From positions 1-45,996 of the forward strand of contig JAFXXH010000053.1 in the NCBI GenBank assembly GCA_017542425.1: a DNA stretch of 45,996 nt, given 5' to 3'. Origin of the DNA: Oscillospiraceae bacterium (GTDB lineage: Bacteria > Bacillota > Clostridia > Oscillospirales > Oscillospiraceae). A program made the position numbers and the translations under genes. Below are positions 12,585-19,551 of the stretch, one piece after another. Position 1 is the stretch's first letter, and every line of letters begins with the position of its first letter. The notes beneath the pieces are model-generated. The model was not told the DNA's origin and searched no databases. It was given only the letters and a program-made list of their open reading frames with translations.

Positions 12585-12626
12585 ATTATAGCACGAAAAT
12601 TAGCACTGTCAAGAGGAGAGTGCTAA
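12585..12626 (-). promoter_or_regulatory. hsp20 promoter with overlapping CIRCE (HrcA) operator
   Basis: On the minus strand TTGACA (12612-12607) and TATAAT (12590-12585) are 16 bp apart. The inverted repeat TTAGCACTG-N9-GAGTGCTAA at 12600-12626 matches the CIRCE consensus TTAGCACTC-N9-GAGTGCTAA with one mismatch, and it covers the -35 box. HrcA binding there would block transcription until heat stress. Confidence 0.9.
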
Positions 12627-12738
12627 TTCAGAAGTAAACAATTTATGAACGGCATGCTGACACTACGGCGGAGAACTGGAAGGCACATCTGTCCGTACGC
12701 TTTCGTAAGAATCTTCTTTCAAATCTTTCCGCCTCCCC

Positions 12739-12767
12739 TTGAAAGGTCGGGAGAAAGCGGATATAAT
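12739..12767 (+). promoter_or_regulatory. Promoter of the metallophosphoesterase-kinase-radical SAM cassette
   Basis: TTGAAA (12739-12744) and TATAAT (12762-12767) are separated by exactly 17 bp, about 58 bp before the GTG start at 12825. It is divergent from the hsp20 promoter. The gap 12485-12824 holds only these two promoters and the CIRCE element. Confidence 0.82.
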
Positions 12768-12824
12768 AAATTGATTTCCTCAAAATTGCCCGACAGAATC
12801 AGGAAATCAGAAAGAGGGACCACG

Positions 12825-14756
12825 GTGCTGTACTTGATGCAAATGTCTGACTTCCATTTTGGTGGAGCCGGATATTCAGAGAGAGAAGAAGAAGAAATTC
12901 TCAAGAAGATGGCGGAAAAAGCATTGAATAGTATCCCGGCGGGCGCTCCTCTGGCGCTTTGCTTATGTGGTGATTTCATTGACAGCAAAGGTTTGCTCCC
13001 ACAGCAGACAATGGAGGCGAAGAAACGATATGTCCGGGCACAAAACGTTTTGCGGGAATCCGTTGTAATACCCTTATCCAAAAAGCATCCGCTTCGGATC
13101 GGTATGTGTGTGGGAAACCATGATATTACGCACATCGACGCAATGAAGAGCTTTGCTGCCACCCTGACCGCAGGTTCTCCAGCCCCGTTTCCAGTGGAAA
13201 AACTGAACTCCAGCTACGCGATCCATTTCGATTCAGACAATCTGGATCTGGTGTTTGTCAATTCCTGTGCAGATGGAGATTATGTCCGCGGAAGCATCAA
13301 CTATGTAGCGCTGGAGGATACATTAAAAGGATTGGATCGAAATTCGTCCAAGTATCTGTTTCTGCACCATACCATAATGAGCATGGACAGCGGGGACAGT
13401 TCCTCAATCTACAACACGCCGGAATTGATCCGTCTTCTGGAGCGGTACTCCATCCGGGCAGTTTTTCATGGACATATCCATGGGCAGTACATGCTGCCAG
13501 TTGGAGAGAGACGCTGTCACTTGCTCGGCGTCGGGGCGGTTTTGTCCCGAAACCATGCGGATGTCAACTCCCAGTTCCATCTTCTATGCTCTCGGAACGG
13601 GTATTTGGTAGAAGGGCGCAGCTTTCAATATCATTCAGACTTGGCCAGGAACCCAAACGGAGCAGCTTTTTCAACACAGGATCTCTTTCCGGCGGAATTG
13701 CAAAACTGCTTTTTCGGTGAATCCTTTTCTGAAGCATACCGGGAATTGTGTGGAGCCGTCACAGCGCGGAAAAAATTGTATCAGGTGCAGCTGCATGTGG
13801 TCTCTTCTTTTGAGGCATTTGACCGCGATGTAAGTCAAAACTTTGGCGAAAAGATAGAGCTGCACACAGACGATCAAGCGTATTCCTATTACCAATTGGC
13901 CCAATTGTGGGAGCAGCCCAAAGTGGATGGGGACAAACTGTATTTTAATCATGGGATGTTTTTCTCAACGGAACAGTATCCCAATGGAATTGACTACGTC
14001 AAACAGGAGTTGAGAAAGAAGCCAACCAGCAGCCGGGCAATACTCTCAACGGTCTGTTCCAGGGAGATTTCGGAGACAACGCCGGATTCTTTTCTGCCAT
14101 CCCTGCTGTCCATTCAGTTTGGCTTTGATTCCAACATGCGCACGTTATACATAACAATGAATCTTCGCGCCTGGGAAATCAGTCGTTTTGCAAAGATCAA
14201 CATTTGCGAAATTCTATATTTTGCACGAGATATTCGACAGAGCTTTCCTTCCGTTGAGAAGATTGATGTTGTCATCAACGCCTTTCGTGCTCAAATCAAG
14301 AAGAATTTCGGATGTTTTCTCAAGGCGACGCTGGACAAAGAAAAAACACAGCTCAAATTGTCCGGGTATTTCAGCACGTTCAGGCAGGCAAGCCAAGGTT
14401 GCGATGAGACACAAACAGGGTATCTCAGTTTCCTGAAAAAAGACGTCAACCAGGTCCTGACGCTGGTCAGAGAGAAGCACATGCGGTCTGAAACCGTGAT
14501 AGAATTGACTGGACTGGATAGATTGAAATGCGCTGTCCTGGCTGCAATCGAGGAACTGAACGAACAGAATCCCTATCTCCCGCAATTGAAGAGCATAGCA
14601 GCCGAGTTGTCGGAGCTTTTGGCCGCAATGCAAAAGCTAAAAGACATCAGGGCAGAGCATTCAGAGCCGACGAGTGACATGGATTCCGCAGAAGGGCAAA
14701 TTGACGCACTTTTTCAAAGCATCACCAAGCGGTTAGAGACCATTCTCCAGGAATGA
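12825..14756 (+). CDS. Calcineurin-like metallophosphoesterase with large C-terminal region
   Basis: The frame is open upstream, but GTG 12825 is chosen because AGAGGGA lies just before it and the phosphoesterase fold begins immediately (VLYLMQMSDFHFGG). The 643-residue protein has all five metallophosphoesterase motifs: D9-x-H11, GD (50), GNHD (97-100), HH (181-182) and HGHIHG (215-220). These bind two metals and hydrolyse phosphomonoesters or diesters, including nucleotides or nucleic acid. Residues about 300-643 match no domain I recognise; the last 80 or so look coiled-coil-like. Codon usage and GC are clearly lower than in neighbours. It is the first gene of a three-gene operon. Substrate unknown. 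Confidence 0.85.
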   Translation: MLYLMQMSDFHFGGAGYSEREEEEILKKMAEKALNSIPAGAPLALCLCGDFIDSKGLLPQQTMEAKKRYVRAQNVLRESVVIPLSKKHPLRIGMCVGNHDITHIDAMKSFAATLTAGSPAPFPVEKLNSSYAIHFDSDNLDLVFVNSCADGDYVRGSINYVALEDTLKGLDRNSSKYLFLHHTIMSMDSGDSSSIYNTPELIRLLERYSIRAVFHGHIHGQYMLPVGERRCHLLGVGAVLSRNHADVNSQFHLLCSRNGYLVEGRSFQYHSDLARNPNGAAFSTQDLFPAELQNCFFGESFSEAYRELCGAVTARKKLYQVQLHVVSSFEAFDRDVSQNFGEKIELHTDDQAYSYYQLAQLWEQPKVDGDKLYFNHGMFFSTEQYPNGIDYVKQELRKKPTSSRAILSTVCSREISETTPDSFLPSLLSIQFGFDSNMRTLYITMNLRAWEISRFAKINICEILYFARDIRQSFPSVEKIDVVINAFRAQIKKNFGCFLKATLDKEKTQLKLSGYFSTFRQASQGCDETQTGYLSFLKKDVNQVLTLVREKHMRSETVIELTGLDRLKCAVLAAIEELNEQNPYLPQLKSIAAELSELLAAMQKLKDIRAEHSEPTSDMDSAEGQIDALFQSITKRLETILQE

Positions 14757-14790
14757 ACAAACGTAGAAAGCAGAGAAAAGAGGATCGGGA

Positions 14791-15435
14791 ATGACCGAAC
14801 ACGCAACAGAGAACAAAGGATGCTTCCTTGCATTTGAAGGCATCGACGGCAGCGGCAAGTCCACGCAGATAGAGCGGCTCAATCGCCGTCTGGCCCAGCG
14901 CGGCATACACTGTTACGTCACGAGAGAGCCTACCGACTCTCCCATCGGCTCTCTGATCCACCAGATTATGACGGGCAGGATCCGGAGCGACAACAAGGTC
15001 GTTGCCGCCCTGTTCGTGGCGGATCGGTTGGATCATCTTCTGAATCCCACAGACGGAATCAAGCAGAAAATTGACAGCGGCATCCCGGTCATTACAGATC
15101 GTTATTATTTTTCCTCCTACGCCTACCACAGCGTAGACATGCCCATGGACTGGGTCATCGAGGCCAACTCGCAAAGCGCCGCAATTCTCCGCCCGACGGT
15201 CACAGTGTTCCTCGATGTGGACCCAAGCAACGCCCTGGGCCGAATTGCCCGTACCCGTTTTCATACGGAGCTGTTTGAAACCAAGAGTCGGCTTATCTCC
15301 GTCCGACAGCAGTATTTTCAAGCCTTTGAACGGCTGAAAGACGAGGAAAATCTTCTTATTCTAGACGGCAAGCAGTCCGAGGATGCGCTGGCGGAGGAAA
15401 TCTGGGAGAAAACAAAAGGATTCTTCGGTCTGTAA
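14791..15435 (+). CDS. Thymidylate-kinase-family P-loop nucleotide kinase
   Basis: The 214-residue protein has the dTMP kinase P-loop FEGIDGSGKST (15-25), the REPTDSPIG segment (45-53) and the DRYYFSSYAY motif (103-112) that contacts the nucleotide base and sugar. The LID region (RIARTRFHTELFETKSRL) differs from the usual RGxxDRxE pattern of housekeeping Tmk. Its position between a phosphoesterase and a radical SAM gene also argues against a housekeeping role, since Tmk normally sits near holB or recR. It starts 34 bp after the phosphoesterase stop, with an AGAGGA site. It probably phosphorylates a (deoxy)nucleoside monophosphate; which one is unknown. Confidence 0.88.
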   Translation: MTEHATENKGCFLAFEGIDGSGKSTQIERLNRRLAQRGIHCYVTREPTDSPIGSLIHQIMTGRIRSDNKVVAALFVADRLDHLLNPTDGIKQKIDSGIPVITDRYYFSSYAYHSVDMPMDWVIEANSQSAAILRPTVTVFLDVDPSNALGRIARTRFHTELFETKSRLISVRQQYFQAFERLKDEENLLILDGKQSEDALAEEIWEKTKGFFGL

Positions 15436-15446
15436 GGAGGCTGTGG

Positions 15447-16385
15447 ATGGAACTGTTTGAAGTGCAACTGGAGTTGGAATCGGCATGCTTTCTGAATTGC
15501 ATCCATTGCTCATCCCAAGCTATGCGACGAAGTACACGGACGTATTCGGACGAGGATGTACTTCGGTTTCTGTGTTACATTCCGCTTCCATTAGAGGTCT
15601 TTTTTACGGGCGGTGAGCCTTTGCTGTATCCCGGCCTGCTGGCGCTATGCTCTGAAGTTCATGAACAGCGCCCGGATTGCGAGATGGGTATTCTGACATC
15701 CGGGATCGTTTCGGAGCATGGCGCCTTGAGTCCCGTCAGCAGCGTCACCTTGGAGTCGTTGCACCGTGTCGGGGTGAATATCGCCTACGTCTCCCTGTAC
15801 AGCGATACACCTGCGTGGCATGATGAAATGACAAACAAACCGGGCTCTTTCAATTTTACTGTGCGGGCGATTCAGAATATGGTGCAGCTCGGTATGGATA
15901 CGCGGATTAACTTGGTCATTACCCGACAGAACGTACATCGTTTGCCTGAAATCATCCGATTTGCGTCGGAGCTGGGAGTTGGCGAGGTGCGACCTCTGAA
16001 GCTAGTCTGTCATGGCAGCGCCGCAGCGCACTGGGCGCACATCGGCTTGTCCGACGCGGATTATGCTCAAGCTGTTGTGGAGCTGTATCAGCACAGACAG
16101 AATCTGCCCACGCGGATTACCGTTTCCAGTATGCCTCGGCTTGCGCCCTGCCGCCCTGTGGGTCGTTCCGAAGGATGTCAGGCTGGGAAAAGACTGCTGT
16201 ATGTGGCATTGTCCGGCGAGGTTTACCCCTGCGCCTGTGTCAAAAACAACCGTGCTGCTTCTCTTGGCAATATCCGGGAGCCAGCGCTGGAATCCATCGT
16301 CAACAAGTCTGTCCCCTGGGGGAAGACACGGTTTCGTTGTCTGCGGGAAATGGAAAACGAAACCATGGAAAATCAAGAATGCTGA
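15447..16385 (+). CDS. Radical SAM protein with SPASM-like C-terminus
   Basis: The 312-residue enzyme has the radical SAM [4Fe-4S] motif C14-x3-C18-x2-C21 and the SAM-contact GGEP (55-58). The C-terminal part has six further cysteines (235, 244, 262, 264, 298, 312), including CQAGKRLLYVALSGEVYPC, the pattern of SPASM or twitch domains that bind auxiliary Fe-S clusters. Such domains are common in peptide-modifying enzymes; the anti-phage enzyme viperin lacks this layout. The strong AAGGAGG site and 11-bp spacing show co-expression with the kinase gene. No precursor peptide gene is visible beside it. Its substrate may be a nucleotide product of the kinase or a protein; this is inference. Confidence 0.87.
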   Translation: MELFEVQLELESACFLNCIHCSSQAMRRSTRTYSDEDVLRFLCYIPLPLEVFFTGGEPLLYPGLLALCSEVHEQRPDCEMGILTSGIVSEHGALSPVSSVTLESLHRVGVNIAYVSLYSDTPAWHDEMTNKPGSFNFTVRAIQNMVQLGMDTRINLVITRQNVHRLPEIIRFASELGVGEVRPLKLVCHGSAAAHWAHIGLSDADYAQAVVELYQHRQNLPTRITVSSMPRLAPCRPVGRSEGCQAGKRLLYVALSGEVYPCACVKNNRAASLGNIREPALESIVNKSVPWGKTRFRCLREMENETMENQEC

Positions 16386-16421
16386 TATGGATTCCGTCTC
16401 TTTCAAAGGCAAATGAAGATC

Positions 16422-16466
16422 AACGACCGGGGAAACGCAGATCCTCTTCTGCTCCCCGGTCGTTTT
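16422..16466 (+). terminator. Terminator of the three-gene cassette
   Basis: An 11-bp perfect stem (16422-16432 with 16454-16464) has an inner GCAG/CTGC stem, and its T-rich tail is TTTTC. It lies 37 bp after the radical SAM stop and closes the cassette. Confidence 0.88.
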
Positions 16467-16469
16467 CTC

Positions 16470-16682
16470 CTATCTCGGTACGTCTCCGCGTCCCACATTC
16501 CGATTTGTCTTCGAATCCTCCACAATGGCCCTTCCGTCCCGCCGCCGCACGCACTCGGTCAGCAGATACTCGATCTGTCCGTTGACGGAGCGGAACTCGT
16601 CCTCCGCCCAGGCCGCCAGCTCTGCATAGAGCTTGGGCGAGAGGCGCAGGGGGACCTGCTTTTTCTGATTGTCATTTGCCAT
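16470..16682 (-). CDS. Small ribbon-helix-helix DNA-binding protein
   Basis: The 70-residue protein opens with [20 protein letters not shown] followed by a helix-turn-helix-like stretch ending [13 protein letters not shown] short beta strand (VPLRLS) plus two helices ([25 protein letters not shown]) is the Arc/MetJ ribbon-helix-helix layout. The ATG at 16682 has a GGGGGAG site. It is the last gene after the SPFH and SdpI-like genes, 14 bp from the latter. It could autoregulate the operon, but nothing in the sequence proves that. Confidence 0.78.
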   Translation of the reverse strand: MANDNQKKQVPLRLSPKLYAELAAWAEDEFRSVNGQIEYLLTECVRRRDGRAIVEDSKTNRNVGRGDVPR

Positions 16683-16696
16683 ACGCGCTCCCCCGT

Positions 16697-17065
16697 TCAC
16701 ATGGGGCCGAAGCGCCGCCGCAGGGCGCGCTCCGTGGGGAGAATGGGCAGAAGCATGGCCAGCGTCTGCACCCCGCAAGCTATGCCGAAGTGCACGCCCA
16801 CGCTGTCCTCGTCCCCGCCGATGCACAGCAGCATGGCGACGATCCCCAGCAGCGCCATGGCTGCGCCCAGGATGGTCCAGAGCCGCCCGAAATAGAGGTG
16901 GGCAAAGGCCCAGGCCGCCGGGGAACGCTGACTTTGCTTTGTGCAGTAGCCCGAAGCGCCGCCATAGCGCGGGATCTTGCCCCGCCGCCAGCGCAGCCCC
17001 GCGATGCACATGCTCACGGGAATCACCAGCACCATGGCCAGGCCAAAAAACCAAAGCCAGTTCAT
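16697..17065 (-). CDS. SdpI family membrane protein
   Basis: The 122-residue protein has three hydrophobic segments (about 4-22, 58-80 and 90-110). Between the first two is [28 protein letters not shown], the characteristic SdpI signature (GYRTxxSxxxxxxWxxANxxxGRLW-like). In Bacillus subtilis SdpI gives immunity to the SdpC toxin and signals to a repressor, but most SdpI-like proteins in Clostridia have no known partner. The first gene of the operon encodes an SPFH protein, so a membrane-stress role is plausible. Confidence 0.82.
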   Translation of the reverse strand: MNWLWFFGLAMVLVIPVSMCIAGLRWRRGKIPRYGGASGYCTKQSQRSPAAWAFAHLYFGRLWTILGAAMALLGIVAMLLCIGGDEDSVGVHFGIACGVQTLAMLLPILPTERALRRRFGPM

Positions 17066-17072
17066 GCCGCCC

Positions 17073-18098
17073 TCAGTACAGGCTGCCGGAGTTGACCACC
17101 GGCTGCGCGTCCCGGTTGCCGCAGAGGACCACCAGCAGATTGCTGACCATGGAGGCCTTGCGCTCCTCGTCCAGCTGCACCACGCCGTTGCGGTTCAGGC
17201 GCTCCAGGGCCATTTCCACCATGCCCACGGCCCCGTCCACGATCATCTTCCGGGCGTCGATGATGGCGCTGGCCTGCTGGCGCTGGAGCATGACCGCGGC
17301 GATCTCCGGCGCGTAGGCCAGATAGGTGATCCGAGCCTCCAGGATCTCCAGCCCCGCCTCCGCGACCTTGCTCTGGATCTCGTCCCGGATGCGCTGGGCC
17401 ACCACCTCGCTGCTGCCCCGCAGGCTGCCCTCGTCGGCGATGCCGTCGCCGGTGGTGTCCACGTTCTGCGCCACGTCGTAGGGGTACAGCCGCACGATGT
17501 TCCGCAGGGCGCTGTCGCACTGGAGGGAGAGGTATTCCTTATAGTTGTCCACGTTGAACACTGCCTTGGCCGTGTCCACAACCCGCCACATGACCGCAAT
17601 GCCGATCTCCACCGGGTTGCCCAGGCAGTCGTTGATCTTCTGCCGGGAGTTGTTCAGGGTCATGATCTTGAGGCTGATCTTCTTCCTGGCCTCCTCCGCG
17701 ATGGTGTTCTGGGACACGAGCAGAGACTGAACAGCGTTTTTGGCGCTGTCCACGTCGCCGCTCTGTTTCAGTTTGGTCCTGGCGGCGGGGTTGACGGCGG
17801 AGCAGAAGGGGTTGACCCAGTAGAAGCCCTCCCCTTTCAGGGTGCCCACATACTTCCCGAACAGCGTCAGCACCAGGGCTTCCTGGGGCTTGAGCACCTT
17901 CAGGCCCGGCACAAACAGCCAGCCCAGCATCAGCCAAAGCCCGCAGAGAATCATGCCGATCACGGTCCATACGCTTCCCCCGGCCTCCAGGCGAATGCTG
18001 CACCGGATCATACCCACAAAAGCCAGCACATACAGGGCGATGCCCAGCACCAGGACCAGCATCCCGTGCTTCCGGCCTGTCAAAACTTTTTCTTGCAT
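17073..18098 (-). CDS. SPFH/Band 7 domain membrane protein
   Basis: The 341-residue protein has two N-terminal transmembrane segments (about 12-32 and 42-65) followed by an SPFH domain ([31 protein letters not shown]) from about residue 68. A coiled helical part follows, rich in Ala and Arg ([21 protein letters not shown]), then a short tail. SPFH proteins form large membrane-associated rings that organise membrane domains and scaffold proteases. The start has a textbook AGGAGG site. It is the first gene of a three-gene operon with the SdpI-like and ribbon-helix-helix genes. Confidence 0.92.
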   Translation of the reverse strand: MQEKVLTGRKHGMLVLVLGIALYVLAFVGMIRCSIRLEAGGSVWTVIGMILCGLWLMLGWLFVPGLKVLKPQEALVLTLFGKYVGTLKGEGFYWVNPFCSAVNPAARTKLKQSGDVDSAKNAVQSLLVSQNTIAEEARKKISLKIMTLNNSRQKINDCLGNPVEIGIAVMWRVVDTAKAVFNVDNYKEYLSLQCDSALRNIVRLYPYDVAQNVDTTGDGIADEGSLRGSSEVVAQRIRDEIQSKVAEAGLEILEARITYLAYAPEIAAVMLQRQQASAIIDARKMIVDGAVGMVEMALERLNRNGVVQLDEERKASMVSNLLVVLCGNRDAQPVVNSGSLY

Positions 18099-18129
18099 TT
18101 GCGTATCCTCCTATCTATGTGATATCAAA

Positions 18130-18158
18130 ATCATATCATATCAGGAGCGTCCTGTCAA
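18130..18158 (-). promoter_or_regulatory. Promoter of the SPFH operon with overlapping TGATAT repeats
   Basis: On the minus strand TTGACA (18158-18153) and TATGAT (18135-18130) are 17 bp apart. The -10 region is flanked by TGATATCA (18120-18127) and ATATCA (18138-18143), a possible operator. The ribbon-helix-helix protein of the same operon is a candidate binder (inference). Confidence 0.75.
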
Positions 18159-18178
18159 GATTTTCCAAGCTCAGGCCC

Positions 18179-18212
18179 AAAAAAGACCCTCCGCAGCGAA
18201 CTGCGGAGGGTC
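18179..18212 (-). terminator. Terminator of the FprA gene
   Basis: A perfect 12-bp stem (18185-18196 with 18201-18212) has a TTCG tetraloop on the minus strand and is followed there by TTTTTT. It ends the transcript covering the flavo-diiron gene and probably the acyl-CoA dehydrogenase fusion. Confidence 0.92.
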
Positions 18213-18270
18213 CGTAGGGTTTTTGGCTTTCCAGATCGGAGACCTGGTCACGCCGCGCAACAGGGAAGAA

Positions 18271-19482
18271 TTACTTCTTCAGGTCGTTGGCGATCGCATC
18301 GGCCAGAGCATCCAGATCGGGGACGTTCTGGTTCTGGATGGAGGAAGCGAAGGTGACGCCATCCTCGAGAACCTTCATTCTCTTCATCTTGGCCAGCTCC
18401 TCGCGGATCAGGCTGCCGGAGCGGATGGCCCAGGAGCCGTTCTCCATGACCGCGACGGTGCGGTTCTGGACGTTCAGAGCCTGCATGTCGTGGATGAAGT
18501 CCTTCATCGGCGGGAAGATGCCCAGGTTGTAGGTCACGCAGGCCAGAACCAGGTGGCTGTACTTGAAGACGTCGGAGATCAGGTAGCTGACGTTGGTGCT
18601 GGAGACATCATAGATGCGGGTGTTGGTGACGCCACGGTCAGCCAGCTTGGAGGCCAGGATCTCGGCGGCGTTCTCGGTGTGGCCGTACATAGAACCGAAG
18701 ACGATCATGACGCCCTTCTCTTCGGGCTCATAGGTGCTCCAGTGCTGATACTTGTCCATGATGTAGGCGATGTCCATGGGATCGCGCCACACGGGACCAT
18801 GCAGCGGGCAGATGTACTTGATGTCCAGGCCGGCGGCCTTCTTCAGCAGGTGCTGCACGGGAGGACCATACTTGCCGACGATGTTGGTGAGGTAACGACG
18901 GGCCTCGTCGATCCACTCGCCGCGGAAGTCGAACTCATCGGAGAACAGCTTGCCGTCCAGGCTCTTGAAGGTGCCGAACGCGTCAGCAGAGAACAGAGCG
19001 CCGTTGGTGACGTCAAAGCTCACCATGGCCTCGGGCCAGTGAACCATCTCAGCCTTCACGAACGCGAAGGTGTGCTTGCCGAAGCTGCGGGTGTCGCCCT
19101 CGTTGACGATGTCGATCTTGTCGATGTCCAGGGGGAACGCGAACTGCTTCAGAATGGTGACGGCCTTCTGGGTGGTGATGATCTTCACCTTCGGCCAACG
19201 GAGCAGGATCTCCTCCAGGGTGGCGGCGTGGTCGGGCTCGACGTGGTTGATGACCAGAACATCCAGGCTGCGGCCATCCAGAACGCCGATGACGTTCTCG
19301 ATGAACTGACGGCCCACGGCCCAGTCAGCGGTGTCGATCAGAACGGTCTTCTTGTCCAGCAGGACGTAGGCGTTGTAGGACACGCCATGATACAGGGGGT
19401 GGATATTCTCGAACAGAGCAAGACGACGGTCGTTTGCACCAACCCAGTACAGATCGTCAGTTACTTTGCGATAATTGTACAT
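18271..19482 (-). CDS. FprA family A-type flavo-diiron protein
   Basis: A protein of about 403 residues that reduces oxygen (or NO) to water in anaerobes. The N-terminal metallo-beta-lactamase-like domain has the diiron ligands HVEPDH, the His in AEMVHWPE, the Asp in SADAFG and the His in CPLHGP. The C-terminal flavodoxin domain has the FMN loop FGSMYGHTENAAE. The start is ambiguous: an AAGGAGG site lies 11 bp before the chosen ATG, but only 2 bp before an ATG at 19491. Its electron donor is usually rubredoxin. The upstream gene, 69 bp away, ends in a rubredoxin domain, and no terminator separates them. Confidence 0.93.
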   Translation of the reverse strand: MYNYRKVTDDLYWVGANDRRLALFENIHPLYHGVSYNAYVLLDKKTVLIDTADWAVGRQFIENVIGVLDGRSLDVLVINHVEPDHAATLEEILLRWPKVKIITTQKAVTILKQFAFPLDIDKIDIVNEGDTRSFGKHTFAFVKAEMVHWPEAMVSFDVTNGALFSADAFGTFKSLDGKLFSDEFDFRGEWIDEARRYLTNIVGKYGPPVQHLLKKAAGLDIKYICPLHGPVWRDPMDIAYIMDKYQHWSTYEPEEKGVMIVFGSMYGHTENAAEILASKLADRGVTNTRIYDVSSTNVSYLISDVFKYSHLVLACVTYNLGIFPPMKDFIHDMQALNVQNRTVAVMENGSWAIRSGSLIREELAKMKRMKVLEDGVTFASSIQNQNVPDLDALADAIANDLKK

Positions 19483-19551
19483 GTGGAACATTGCCTCCTT
19501 CATTTATTATGTCATGATGCGGGGGAAAGTTGCGATGTAGAGACTGTGCGA

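Noticed and set aside
14791-15435. The kinase as the housekeeping thymidylate kinase
   Set aside because: Its operon partners, lower GC and divergent LID region do not fit the usual tmk context, though the catalytic family is the same; not fully excluded.
15447-16385. Radical SAM protein as a prokaryotic viperin
   Set aside because: The kinase neighbour is suggestive, but the C-terminus has a SPASM-like cysteine pattern and lacks the viperin-type sequence around the radical SAM cysteines.
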